Assembly (NCBI RefSeq): GCF_014204935.1
Contig: NZ_JACHMJ010000001.1
Location: forward strand, 2,542,001-2,606,000
Origin: Conyzicola lurida
GTDB taxonomy: Bacteria > Actinomycetota > Actinomycetes > Actinomycetales > Microbacteriaceae
DNA length: 64,000 nucleotides
Direction: 5' to 3'
Part shown: piece by piece, positions 1-11,169 of the stretch
Position numbering within the stretch: the stretch's first letter is position 1
Layout of the letters: each line of letters opens with the position of its first letter
Notes under the pieces: model-generated
What the model saw: the letters and a program-made list of their open reading frames with translations, nothing else
Databases searched by the model: none
Told to the model about the DNA's origin: nothing
Made by a program: the position numbers and the translations under genes

Positions 1-801
1 GGCGAGGAACGCGACCTCCTCGTTGGGCAGCGTCGACTCGTGCTCCTTGAGCACGAACGCGCGCACGCGCTCGGCCGAGGCGACGGCCCGCGGGTAGCGT
101 TCGCTCAGGCTGTTGAAAAGGAAGTCGTCCTCGCTGGTGAGCAGGCGGCCCGCGAAGAACCGCTCCGCGAAGAACTGCAGGTGGGTGACGAAGCGCGACG
201 AGTTGAGGTCGCGGCGGTCGACCCGCACGTTGCTCGTGTTCGAGACGATCGTGGTGATCGCGCGGATGAGCTGCACGACGCGCAGCGAGTCGACGCCCGT
301 CTTGCCCACCTCGGCGTTGACGAGGTGGAAGGCGACGTTCGCCGCCTCCTCGTCGGGCAGCTCGATCGCGAGCCGCGCGTTGACCCGGGCGACGGCGCGC
401 ACGCCCACCTCGTAGTGCGCCGGGTAGACCGTGCGCATCTCCCAGGCGAGGCGGTTGGCCACGAGCAACCCGCGCCGCTGCCGCTCGGCCGCGAAATGCA
501 GGTGGTCGGTGAGGGCGAGGTAGATGTGGGCGTCGAGCTCCAACCCCTCGCCCTCGGCGTCCGCCACGATGGCGCGCGTCAGTTCGACGAACTCCGCCGG
601 GATCTGCGCGAGCAGTTCGACGAGATTGCGGTGGTCGGCGTCGTCGAGCGAGACGAACACGCGGTCACCCGCGGTCGCCTCGATCTCCGTGCCGGCCTTC
701 TGTCCGAAACCGATTCCTTTGCCGAGGAGCACACGCTCCACGCCGCGCTCGTCTTCGACGAGCACGACGGAAGAGTTGAGCACCTTCTTGATGGTCTGCA
801 T
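1..801 (-). CDS. BglG/LicT-family transcriptional antiterminator (partial, C-terminus beyond window)
   Basis: The 267 visible residues start MQTIKKVLNSSVVLVEDE, the usual opening of the co-antiterminator RNA-binding domain (about residues 1-58). A first PRD follows (about 65-170, with LTDHLHFA), then part of a second (PDEEAANVAFHLVNAEVG). The histidines in these two motifs are typical phosphorylation sites through which PTS proteins set antiterminator activity. It is the last gene of the PTS and glycosidase operon, 41 bp after the glycosidase stop. A matching RNA target and terminator lie upstream of the PTS gene, so it very probably controls its own operon. The reading frame is open to the window edge. 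Confidence 0.93.
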   Translation of the reverse strand, partial: MQTIKKVLNSSVVLVEDERGVERVLLGKGIGFGQKAGTEIEATAGDRVFVSLDDADHRNLVELLAQIPAEFVELTRAIVADAEGEGLELDAHIYLALTDHLHFAAERQRRGLLVANRLAWEMRTVYPAHYEVGVRAVARVNARLAIELPDEEAANVAFHLVNAEVGKTGVDSLRVVQLIRAITTIVSNTSNVRVDRRDLNSSRFVTHLQFFAERFFAGRLLTSEDDFLFNSLSERYPRAVASAERVRAFVLKEHESTLPNEEVAFLA

Positions 802-842
802 GTGTGTCTCCGTCGACGTCGGCAGCAGTTCGGCGACAGACG

Positions 843-4273
<3,431 letters not shown>

Positions 4274-4280
<7 letters not shown>

Positions 4281-4304
4281 GCCTGCATGACCAGTCACAT
4301 GTCC
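4274..4304 (-). promoter_or_regulatory. RAT (ribonucleic antiterminator) site for the BglG/LicT-type protein
   Basis: Minus-strand sequence begins GGAC, continues through GTGACTG and ends with GCAGGCAGGATCC. It aligns to the classical RAT pattern GGATTGTTACTG...GCAGGCAAAACC with one extra base near the start. Its 3' end overlaps the left arm of the terminator by 7 nt. Binding of the antiterminator encoded at 1-801 should stabilise this hairpin and let RNA polymerase read into the PTS gene. Confidence 0.9.
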
Positions 4305-4310
4305 GTGAGA

Positions 4311-4340
4311 ACGGTAGCACACGCGAATGGGCGCGTCACA
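4311..4340 (-). promoter_or_regulatory. Candidate promoter of the beta-glucoside operon
   Basis: Minus-strand -35 TGTGAC (4335-4340), an 18-bp spacer and -10 TACCGT preceded by TGC (4311-4316) place a start of transcription near 4304, the first base of the RAT site. It lies just past the stop codon of the secreted-protein gene. The spacing is suggestive, but the boxes are only moderate matches. Confidence 0.5.
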
Positions 4341-4347
4341 TCGACGG

Positions 4348-5034
4348 CTACCAGGTGCCCTCCGGCGATTTGACGACCGGCACGGCCGCCTGCGACCAGT
4401 GCGCCCCGTTGGCATAGTGGCTCGAGGCCCAGGGCGAGGCCCAGATCGCCGATTCGATTTGGGCGGTGGGGGCGGATGACGCGAAGCCGGCGACGATCGC
4501 GGAGTATCCGGGGTTTCCGTGCAGCGCCTTCGCGGCATTCTGCGCCGCGATGTCGAGCGAGGCGTAGCTGCCGAGACCGCTGCCGCCGCCCGAACCCCAC
4601 CCGTTGTTCAGCGGATTGTTGCGGTTCCACCAGTCGTCGGTGCCGTTCTCCTGCCGCATCCAGCGGGTGAACACGGTGACGTTCGACTCGGTGATCGGGA
4701 ATCCCGCGTAGAGCAGCACCAGCTTCGCCCAGTCGTGGTTCGTGCCGCCGGCGACGAAGCTGTCGTGGCCCGAGACGGAGCTGAACGTGTCGCGCGCCAC
4801 CGTGATCGTCGACGCCTCGGCTGGCACCGTGACCGACTGCGCGTTCGCCACGATGTACTCGTCGAGGACCTCGTCGGCCGACGACCCGGGCGGGAACGCC
4901 AGCACCGTGACGGCGCAGGTCGAGAGGGCGACGATGGATGCCGTGACGGCGAGCGCCGCGCGCACGGCGCCGCGCGCGCTGAGCGACAGCGGGGACGCGC
5001 GCAACGCGCGGTAGGAGGGGATCTGAGAAGTCAT
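4348..5034 (-). CDS. Secreted protein with lysozyme-like C-terminal region (hypothetical)
   Basis: The 228-residue protein has one hydrophobic segment after a basic stretch (about residues 18-47, AVRAALAVTASIVALSTCAV), so it is exported or anchored by its N-terminus. The remainder contains WMRQENGTDDWWNRNNPLN and repeated aromatic residues. These recall glycan-binding or lysozyme-like peptidoglycan hydrolases of actinobacteria and their phages, where an early Glu and an N-P-L-N motif recur. That resemblance is by eye only. It lies 92 bp after a VanY-type peptidase gene on the same strand, which supports a cell-wall role. The ATG at 5034 is chosen because export signals begin there; the longer frame upstream looks non-coding. 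Confidence 0.7.
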   Translation of the reverse strand: MTSQIPSYRALRASPLSLSARGAVRAALAVTASIVALSTCAVTVLAFPPGSSADEVLDEYIVANAQSVTVPAEASTITVARDTFSSVSGHDSFVAGGTNHDWAKLVLLYAGFPITESNVTVFTRWMRQENGTDDWWNRNNPLNNGWGSGGGSGLGSYASLDIAAQNAAKALHGNPGYSAIVAGFASSAPTAQIESAIWASPWASSHYANGAHWSQAAVPVVKSPEGTW

Positions 5035-5126
5035 AGGTAGGGGCGACGAACCAGTACTCGGCTCAAGTCGACCCCCACCATGGCAGGGAACCTTGGCAAA
5101 ACCCTGAGCGGACGCCCGGAAAGCGC

Positions 5127-5756
5127 CTAGCCGGCGCTCGCGTCGCTGAGTTGCGCGGGGCATTCGCCGCCCGGCGTGGTCGCCAGTTCGAAGTGCCACA
5201 TCTCGTTCGCGTAGGTCTGGCAGAGGCCGTAGTCAGCGCCGTGCTGGCTCAGCCAGCTGTTCGCGTCGGTGCGTCCGATGTCGACCGCTTCGCCCGTGAC
5301 ATGCTTCGACCGCTCCGGCCCGAGAACGAACTGGCGCGCGATCTCCTCGCTCGCGTAGTTGCGCACCGCGTCGTCGAACAGCAATTGCTGGTACGCCGCG
5401 CTGCGCCATCCGCTCGTCACGACGAACTCGACTCCGTCGGCGATCGCCGCGGTCGCGGCATCCTGCATGGCGGCCCTCAGCGCGGGCTCGAGGTTCGCTA
5501 TCGCCGGAAGCTCGTCGGCGAACGGGGAGACCGAACCGCCTGACTCGATGAAACCGTCGTCGACACCGAGGTCGCTCCACTGCGCCGGCTGCTCCGTCGG
5601 CCAGACGGCGACATCCTCCGGTGCGCCGAGCACGACGACAGTCGCCCAACCGGCGCCCGCGACGAGAACCGTGACGAGCGCCGCGGCCAGCCCGCGTCGA
5701 CGGCGGTACGGGGAGTGCACGCTCCCCCGCGCCGGTGTTCTTTCGAGAATCTGCAT
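5127..5756 (-). CDS. VanY-family D-alanyl-D-alanine carboxypeptidase, membrane-anchored
   Basis: The 209-residue protein has an N-terminal membrane segment (about 22-44) and an extracellular LD-carboxypeptidase/DD-carboxypeptidase domain. Zinc-site motifs are SKHVTGEAVDIG (the SxHxxGxAxD signature) and EMWHFE. FVVTSGWRSAAYQQLL is the usual conserved helix. It should trim the terminal D-alanine of peptidoglycan stem peptides. The ATG at 5756 is preceded by GAAGG at good spacing; an ATG 30 bp upstream has no ribosome site. No regulator of glycopeptide resistance is adjacent, so housekeeping wall remodelling is more likely than resistance. Confidence 0.88.
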   Translation of the reverse strand: MQILERTPARGSVHSPYRRRRGLAAALVTVLVAGAGWATVVVLGAPEDVAVWPTEQPAQWSDLGVDDGFIESGGSVSPFADELPAIANLEPALRAAMQDAATAAIADGVEFVVTSGWRSAAYQQLLFDDAVRNYASEEIARQFVLGPERSKHVTGEAVDIGRTDANSWLSQHGADYGLCQTYANEMWHFELATTPGGECPAQLSDASAG

Positions 5757-5872
5757 GACGGGCCCTTCAGACGACGGATGGCGCATCTCGCGTGCACCGG
5801 TACCGCCAGTCCATCAACCTCGCCGTTGCCACAGCGTCTGCGGTTTCGCATATGCCGCCGATATGCGGCCGG

Positions 5873-6952
5873 TCAGCGCGGGGCGGGGAACACCACGTGC
5901 GCGACGAGGCCGCCCGTCGGCGGCGCTTCGAGCCGCAGCACAGCACCGTGCACCTCGGCGATCCGCGCCACGAGGGCGAGCCCGAGCCCGCTCCCCTCCG
6001 GGGCGGAACCGGCGCCGGGAGCGCGCGCCACCCGGCCGGCACCACGCACGAACGGCTCGGTGAGGGTGCCGAGGAGGGACGGTGAAACCACCCCGCCCGA
6101 GTTCGCGACCTCCAGCTGCACCGTTCCCCGCGGCCCCGTCGACGTGCGCACCGTCACCCATCCCCCGGGCAGGTTGTGGCGGATGCCGTTGAGCACGAGG
6201 TTGCCGACGAGCTGCCGCACGAGAGTGGCGCTGCCGTCGATATCGCCCTCGCCGATTTCGCTGTCGATCGTCAGCCCCGCCGCGGTGGCCGCGGGGCGCA
6301 GCTCGTCCACGACGCCGGACACGATCTCGGCCACGTCGACCGGGTCGCGCACCAGCCCCGCCGGATCGTCGAGCGAGGCCAGGGCCAGTAACGCGCCGAC
6401 CACCTCGATGCCGCGGCGGTTGGTCTCGTCGAGACGCAGCAAGAGCCGCGCGAGGTCGATGCCGGCGGGGTCGGCGAGCGCGACATCCAGCATCGATCTC
6501 TCGATCGCGTACGGCGTCCGCAACTCGTGGGCCGCGTTGGCGGCGAAGCGGCGCTGCTCGTCGAGGGAACCCTGCAGGCGGTCGAGCATCGAGTCGAAGG
6601 TGTCGGCGAGTTCGCGGAATTCGTCGCGCGGGCCGTCGAGACGCACCCGGTCGTCGAGCGAGCCGTCGGATACCCGCCGGGCGACGCCGTTGATCCGCTG
6701 GAGCGGCCGGAGCATGCGCCCCGCGAGGAGCCAGCCGCCGACGAGGCCCATCACGGCGAGCACGGCGAAGACCTGCAGCGCCCGCGGCCAGAGGGCTTCG
6801 AGCAGGTCGCTGCGGTTCGGCGAGTACGTCGGCACCTCGACGTAGCCGTCGGGCACAAACCGGATGATGTAGAGCAGCACCACGAAGAAGGCGACCGCGG
6901 CGAGGAGCAGGAAACCGGCGTAACTCAGGGTCAGCCGGAGGCGCGCGCTCAC
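5873..6952 (-). CDS. Sensor histidine kinase of a two-component system
   Basis: This 359-residue kinase has two membrane helices (about 10-28 and 60-80) enclosing a short extracellular loop of some 30 residues. A HAMP segment (RMLRPLQRINGVARRVSDGS), the H-box AANAAHELRTPYAIERS, an N-box (LVGNLVLNGIRHN) and a G-box (GSGLGLALVARIAE) follow. The GTG start overlaps the response-regulator stop as GTGA, so the pair is co-translated. The small sensor loop resembles kinases that sense envelope damage or membrane-bound ligands, but no ligand can be named. Confidence 0.93.
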   Translation of the reverse strand: MSARLRLTLSYAGFLLLAAVAFFVVLLYIIRFVPDGYVEVPTYSPNRSDLLEALWPRALQVFAVLAVMGLVGGWLLAGRMLRPLQRINGVARRVSDGSLDDRVRLDGPRDEFRELADTFDSMLDRLQGSLDEQRRFAANAAHELRTPYAIERSMLDVALADPAGIDLARLLLRLDETNRRGIEVVGALLALASLDDPAGLVRDPVDVAEIVSGVVDELRPAATAAGLTIDSEIGEGDIDGSATLVRQLVGNLVLNGIRHNLPGGWVTVRTSTGPRGTVQLEVANSGGVVSPSLLGTLTEPFVRGAGRVARAPGAGSAPEGSGLGLALVARIAEVHGAVLRLEAPPTGGLVAHVVFPAPR

Positions 6953-7647
6953 GGGTCGCCCCCCTCGGCGGATCCGCCCGCCTCGGCGGATCCGCCCAAG
7001 CGGTAGCCGACACCCGCGACGGTGTGGATGAGCCACGGGTCACCGAGCCGCTTGCGCAGCGACGAGATGGTGATGCGCACGGCGTTGGTGAACGGGTCGG
7101 CGTTCTCGTCCCACGCCTTCTCGAGCAGGGTCTCCGCGCTCACGACGCCGCCGCGGGCCGTCATCAGCACCTCGAGCACCGAAAACTGCTTGCGGGTCAC
7201 GGCGACGTACCGGCCGTCGCGGTACACCTCGCGGCGGAAAGCGTCGAGGCGGAGCCCCGCGAACTCGCGCACCGGCGGCGCGCTCTCCGCCGGCCGCCGG
7301 CCGAGAGCGCGGAGCCGCATCACCAGCTCGCGCAGCTCGAACGGTTTCGTCAGGTAGTCGTCGGCGCCGATCTCGAACCCGCGCACCTTGTCGTCGAGCA
7401 GGGCGGCCGCGGTCAGCATCAGGATGCGCGTCGGCAGCCCGTCGGCGACGATGCGACGGGCGACGTCGTCACCGTGAGTGCCCGGGATGTCGCGGTCGAG
7501 CACCACCGCGTCGTACTCGTTCACCGCGAGACGTTCGAGCGCCGAGTCGCCGTCCCCGACGATGTCGGCCGAGATCGCCTCCAGCCGCAAACCGTCGCGG
7601 ATCGCCTCGGCGAGGTAGAGCTCGTCCTCGACTATCAGTACCCGCAT
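6949..7647 (-). CDS. OmpR/PhoB-family response regulator
   Basis: The 232-residue regulator has a receiver domain (acid pocket E7/D8, phospho-aspartate D51 in VVLDRDIPG, K in YLTKPFE) and a winged-helix DNA-binding domain from about residue 128 (TRKQFSVLEVLM, RITISSLRKRLGD, GVGYRLGG). It precedes and overlaps its kinase. The C-terminal tail GGSAEAGGSAEGGDP is encoded by two 18-bp tandem copies (6963-6998) and is not part of the fold. The nearby VanY-type peptidase makes an envelope response possible but unproven. Confidence 0.94.
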   Translation of the reverse strand: MRVLIVEDELYLAEAIRDGLRLEAISADIVGDGDSALERLAVNEYDAVVLDRDIPGTHGDDVARRIVADGLPTRILMLTAAALLDDKVRGFEIGADDYLTKPFELRELVMRLRALGRRPAESAPPVREFAGLRLDAFRREVYRDGRYVAVTRKQFSVLEVLMTARGGVVSAETLLEKAWDENADPFTNAVRITISSLRKRLGDPWLIHTVAGVGYRLGGSAEAGGSAEGGDP

Positions 7648-7688
7648 GCCCCCATCGTAGAGACGGCCGGATATCGCGGGCGTATGGA

Positions 7689-8216
7689 TCAGGCCGCGCC
7701 CGCCCGCCACTTCAGGCTGAGCCAGACGCCGACGACGAGGTTGGTCACGAACGGCACGACGAAGAACAGAATCAGGGCGAGGATGCCGGTCTCCTCGCCG
7801 CGCAACAGGAAGATCAGGGCCAGCGCGACGACGGCCGCCGCGACCGAGGTCCAGATCGCGCGCTTCTTCTCGCCCGGCGTCCAGGCCGAGCTGACCCCGA
7901 CGAGGACGAGCGCGGCGATCCACCCGATGCCCGGGAACACGTACCCGCCCACGACGAGCAACGCGACCGTGATCGCGAGGTACGCACTCGAGCGCTTGGC
8001 CGGGCGCGGCGGCACTCCGGCGAGCGCCTCGGCGGCGATGGCGGCGGGGTCGCCGAGCTCGGCGATCCGGGTCTCGGCCGCGGAATCGTCGAGCCCGACC
8101 AGCTCTTCTCTGATGCCCGAGACGATGTCGTCGCGCAGGTCGGCAGGCGCGTCGGCGAGGGCGATGCGCAGTCGTTCGAGATAGCGGGTGGCAGTGTTCG
8201 ACGCTACGGGGTTCAT
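7689..8216 (-). CDS. HAAS-domain membrane protein paired with PadR regulator
   Basis: The 175-residue protein has a soluble helical N-terminus (about 1-75, with YLERLRIALADAPADLRDDIVSGIREEL) of the HAAS signalling type. Four hydrophobic segments follow (about 80-98, 100-108, 120-138, 145-165). Such proteins are encoded directly after PadR regulators in many Gram-positive bacteria. Here the ATG overlaps the PadR stop as ATGA. The role is unclear; it may relay a membrane signal to or from the regulator. Confidence 0.85.
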   Translation of the reverse strand: MNPVASNTATRYLERLRIALADAPADLRDDIVSGIREELVGLDDSAAETRIAELGDPAAIAAEALAGVPPRPAKRSSAYLAITVALLVVGGYVFPGIGWIAALVLVGVSSAWTPGEKKRAIWTSVAAAVVALALIFLLRGEETGILALILFFVVPFVTNLVVGVWLSLKWRAGAA

Positions 8217-8548
8217 TCGTGACTTCCGTTTCCGACTAGATCGCTGACCGTGTGCGCGAAGGGCGCCCACTGGGTCCTGAATTCTTCGAGTTGGCGCTCT
8301 CCCGCGGGCGTGAGCCCGTAGTACTTGCGCGGGCGGTCGGACTCGGCGGCCTGGTCGCTCAGCACCACGAGCCCCTGCGCACGCAGCCGCCCGAGAATCG
8401 GGTACAGCGTGCCGATGCTCGCGATGAGTCCGCGGGCGATCAGCTCCTCCGACAGTTTCCAGCCGTAGGTCGCCTCGCGCTGCAGCAGGCCGAGGATGCA
8501 GAACTCCACGACTCCCTTGCGCAGTTGCGCCCCGATATCCGTTGCCAT
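8213..8548 (-). CDS. PadR-family transcriptional regulator
   Basis: The 111-residue protein is a compact winged helix: VVEFCILGLLQREATYGWKL, SIGTLYPILGRLRAQGLV and SDRPRKYYGLTPAGERQLEEF are the diagnostic PadR blocks. The ATG at 8548 is chosen over an upstream in-frame codon because the fold begins there. A palindrome lies 15 bp before the start, consistent with autorepression. It is co-transcribed with the HAAS membrane protein. Confidence 0.94.
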   Translation of the reverse strand: MATDIGAQLRKGVVEFCILGLLQREATYGWKLSEELIARGLIASIGTLYPILGRLRAQGLVVLSDQAAESDRPRKYYGLTPAGERQLEEFRTQWAPFAHTVSDLVGNGSHE

Positions 8549-8562
8549 GCATTGCACGTTAC

Positions 8563-8575
8563 CTTGCGATGCAAG
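8563..8575. promoter_or_regulatory. Candidate PadR operator
   Basis: CTTGC-GAT-GCAAG is a perfect 5-3-5 palindrome 15 bp upstream of the padR start, where a promoter would be expected. PadR proteins commonly repress their own operon from such dyads. Assignment is by position only. Confidence 0.5.
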
Positions 8576-8709
8576 ATAAGTCGAGGGCGTGGTCAGAGTT
8601 CGCAACTCCGGCTGGATTTCGGATGCCGCGTCCGGCGCCGCTCAGATCACCGGGTTACCGCGGCTGCGACATCCCCCCGGCACTTTCTGCCTGAGTTGCG
8701 ACAGCGCCG

Positions 8710-8916
8710 TTACTCCTCGACCCACTCCAGAAGGTCGCCCGGCTGGCACTGCAGCACCTCGCACATCGCCTCGAGGGTGCTGAAGCGCACGGCCTTGGCG
8801 CGGCCGTTCTTGAGCACGGCGACGTTGGCGGGGGTGAGCCCGATGCGGTCGGCGAACTCCCCCACGCTCATCTTGCGCTTGGCCAGCTCGACATCGATCC
8901 GCACGACGATGGGCAT
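8710..8916 (-). CDS. XRE-family helix-turn-helix regulator (YozG-like)
   Basis: The 68-residue protein is essentially one HTH domain: MSVGEFADRIGLTPANVAVLKNGRAKAV followed by TLEAMCEVLQCQPGDLLEW. Short regulators of this type are often paired with DUF2975 membrane proteins, as here. The ATG overlaps the DUF2975 stop as TGATG. It probably represses the pair from the dyad upstream of the DUF2975 gene. Confidence 0.93.
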   Translation of the reverse strand: MPIVVRIDVELAKRKMSVGEFADRIGLTPANVAVLKNGRAKAVRFSTLEAMCEVLQCQPGDLLEWVEE

Positions 8917-9407
8917 CAGATCACGATGTCCATGTCGGCGCGCAGCTCGGTCGCCTGGCGCAGCAGGGCGCGCAGCACGACGACGAGCAGGACGAAGACG
9001 GCACCGACGAGTACCATGCCGAACAGCAGCACGGGGATACCGGGATCCCGCTCCGGCGAGAAGTAGATGACGACGACGAGGTACGCGGCCGTGCCCGCCA
9101 GCAGCACCCAGCCGGCGACGAACGACCAGACGATGCCGTTCACCCAGCCCAACGACGACTCGCTGAAGATTCGGTCCGCCTTGACCGCGGTGAGCAGCTT
9201 CCAGGTGCAGACGATGACGACCTGCAGGCAGAGGGCGCCGAGTTCGGCGGCGACGAGCAGCACCCACCCGAGGTGCGCGTACTCACCTCCGCCATCGCCG
9301 CTCACGAATTGACCCGGCAGGCTGAGCAGCTGCATCAACAGCAGAAAGGCGAAGAGCGCGACGAGGAAGATCCTGAGCAGTACCACCGGCAGAGTGAGTC
9401 TCGACAT
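8916..9407 (-). CDS. DUF2975 family membrane protein (YoaS-like)
   Basis: The 163-residue protein has four predicted membrane helices (about 7-27, 47-70, 90-112, 125-147) and the DUF2975 type layout. No biochemical role is known for the family. It is coupled to an XRE regulator and may modulate it at the membrane. The start codon lies 7 bp after a plausible -10 element, so the mRNA may be leaderless. Confidence 0.85.
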   Translation of the reverse strand: MSRLTLPVVLLRIFLVALFAFLLLMQLLSLPGQFVSGDGGGEYAHLGWVLLVAAELGALCLQVVIVCTWKLLTAVKADRIFSESSLGWVNGIVWSFVAGWVLLAGTAAYLVVVIYFSPERDPGIPVLLFGMVLVGAVFVLLVVVLRALLRQATELRADMDIVI

Positions 9408-9410
9408 GCA

Positions 9411-9442
9411 TCGATAGTCGCCCTGAATCTATCGAAAGTCAA
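9411..9442 (-). promoter_or_regulatory. Candidate leaderless promoter with overlapping operator for the DUF2975-XRE pair
   Basis: Minus-strand -35 TTGACT (9437-9442), a 17-bp spacer and -10 GACTAT (9414-9419) predict a start at about 9407, the A of the ATG. A 7-bp inverted repeat TCGATAG/CTATCGA (9411-9417 and 9429-9435) covers the -10 and spacer, ideal for repression. The -35 overlaps the stop codon of the upstream GH13 gene (9439-9441). Confidence 0.55.
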
Positions 9443-11094
9443 TAGGTATTGCCGGGACCGAACCAGACAGTGGTGTCAGGCGGCAGCGCTCCCGCGTCGA
9501 GCGGGCCGCTGGTGAGCAGCGCGTCATCGCGGTCGAGCACGAACGGCAGCAGGCCGAAGTTCGTGACGACCTCCCAACCGTTCGGCCGACGGAACCGCAG
9601 CACGTCGTCACGCCCGGTGTCGACCCAGGCGAGCCGTTCGGCGGACTGCAGTTCGCGGCGCAGCGCGAGGGCGCGGCGGTAGAGCGAGAGAGTGGATGAC
9701 GCGTCCGCTTCTTCGCGCTCCACCGAGTAATCCGCGAACCACGGGGGTTGCGGCAGGTGGGCTCCGTCGGGCCCGAACCCGAACGAGCTGCCCGACGCCG
9801 TCCAGGGCAGCGGCACGCGACATCCGTCTCGCCCGTAGTCGGTGCCCTCGCTTCGGAAGAAGGTGGGGTCTTGCCGGTCCTCGGGCCCGATCTCGGCGAC
9901 CTCGTGCAGGCCGAGTTCTTCGCCCTGGTAGATGTAACTCGCCCCGGGCAGCGCGAGCATAAAGAGCGTCGCGGCCCGCGCCCGCCGTTCGCCACGCCCG
10001 CGGTCGAGCACGGGGTCCACTCCACCGGAGATCACCCAGTCGGTGCCGTGCTTGCGCACCGGGGCGCCGCCCGCGTCGCGGTCGGGGTGCGGGAGCCCGT
10101 ACCTCGTCGCGTGGCGCACGACGTCGTGGTTCGACAGCACCCAGGTGCTCGACGAGCCCGACTGCTCCGCGAGCTCGAGGTTGTCGACGACGATGCGGCG
10201 GAACTGCGCGGCGTCGAAGTCGGCGAGCAGCAGGTCGAAGTTGAAGGCCTGGCCGAGGCTGTCGCGGCTGGCGTAGAGAGGCACGCGCGACCGGTGGACC
10301 CACGCCTCGGCGACGGCGGTGCGGGGCGGGTCGTAGGAATCGAAGACCCGACGCCACTCCGCGTAGACCTCGTGCACGTCATCCCGGTCGACCATCGGGT
10401 GCAGGCCGTCGACCGGCAGGGCGTCGAGTTCGCTGCGCGAGAGCAGCGGCTCGGTCAGGTCTTTCGTGAGCATGTGCGCCACGTCGATGCGGAACCCGTC
10501 GACACCGCGGTCGGACCAGAAGCGCAGGGTGGTGACGAAGTCGGCACGCACCTCGGGGTTCGCCCAGTTGAGGTCGGGCTGCTCGACGGCGAAACTGTGC
10601 AGGTACCACTGGCCGTCGGCCACGCGTTCCCACGCCGGCCCGCCGAACATCGACACCCAGTCGGTGGGTGGCTCCGCGCCATCCGGACCCGTGCCCTCAC
10701 GGAAGAGGTACCGCTCACGGGCGGCGGACCCGCGGCCGGCATCGAGCGCCTCCTGGAACCACTCGTGCTGGTCGGAGGTGTGGTTCGGCACGATGTCGAC
10801 GACGATCTTGACGCCCCGCGCGTGCAGCGCGGCTACCAGCTCGTCGAAGTCGGCGAGGGTGCCGAGGCGCGGGTCGACGTCGCGGTAGTCGGCGACGTCG
10901 TAGCCGCCGTCGGCGAGCGCGGACGGGTAGAACGGGCTCAGCCAGACGGCGTCGATGCCGAGCCGCTCGAGGTAGTCGATCCGCGAGGTGATGCCGGCGA
11001 TGTCGCCGAGCGCGTCACCGTTCGAATCGGCGAAACTGCGCGGGTAGATCTGGCAGACCGCGCCCTGTCGCCACCATTCCTCGGTCGGCTCCAT
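9439..11094 (-). CDS. GH13 alpha-glucosidase / oligo-1,6-glucosidase type amylase
   Basis: This 551-residue enzyme shows the GH13 regions in order: DIVPNHTS, GFRIDVAHML (nucleophile Asp), AVAEAWV (acid/base Glu) and VLSNHDVVRH. QIYPRSFADSNGDALGDIAG at the N-terminus is typical of the oligo-1,6-/alpha-glucosidase subfamily that acts on short oligosaccharides, trehalulose or maltose in the cytoplasm. The ATG at 11094 follows AAGGGA; the in-frame ATG 66 bp upstream has none. No sugar transporter is adjacent, so the substrate is uncertain. Convergence on GH13 is certain, exact specificity is not. Confidence 0.92.
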   Translation of the reverse strand: MEPTEEWWRQGAVCQIYPRSFADSNGDALGDIAGITSRIDYLERLGIDAVWLSPFYPSALADGGYDVADYRDVDPRLGTLADFDELVAALHARGVKIVVDIVPNHTSDQHEWFQEALDAGRGSAARERYLFREGTGPDGAEPPTDWVSMFGGPAWERVADGQWYLHSFAVEQPDLNWANPEVRADFVTTLRFWSDRGVDGFRIDVAHMLTKDLTEPLLSRSELDALPVDGLHPMVDRDDVHEVYAEWRRVFDSYDPPRTAVAEAWVHRSRVPLYASRDSLGQAFNFDLLLADFDAAQFRRIVVDNLELAEQSGSSSTWVLSNHDVVRHATRYGLPHPDRDAGGAPVRKHGTDWVISGGVDPVLDRGRGERRARAATLFMLALPGASYIYQGEELGLHEVAEIGPEDRQDPTFFRSEGTDYGRDGCRVPLPWTASGSSFGFGPDGAHLPQPPWFADYSVEREEADASSTLSLYRRALALRRELQSAERLAWVDTGRDDVLRFRRPNGWEVVTNFGLLPFVLDRDDALLTSGPLDAGALPPDTTVWFGPGNTY

Positions 11095-11169
11095 CGCCCA
11101 TCCCTTCACCACGCTGCTGAACTGTGTCTGCACGATACTCTGCAGCGCCTGCGGGGCCAACTCGGCGGA

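Noticed and set aside
5127-7647. VanY plus two-component system as a glycopeptide resistance cluster
   Set aside because: No vanHAX-type genes are present, and the genes are separate units; ordinary wall functions are more likely.
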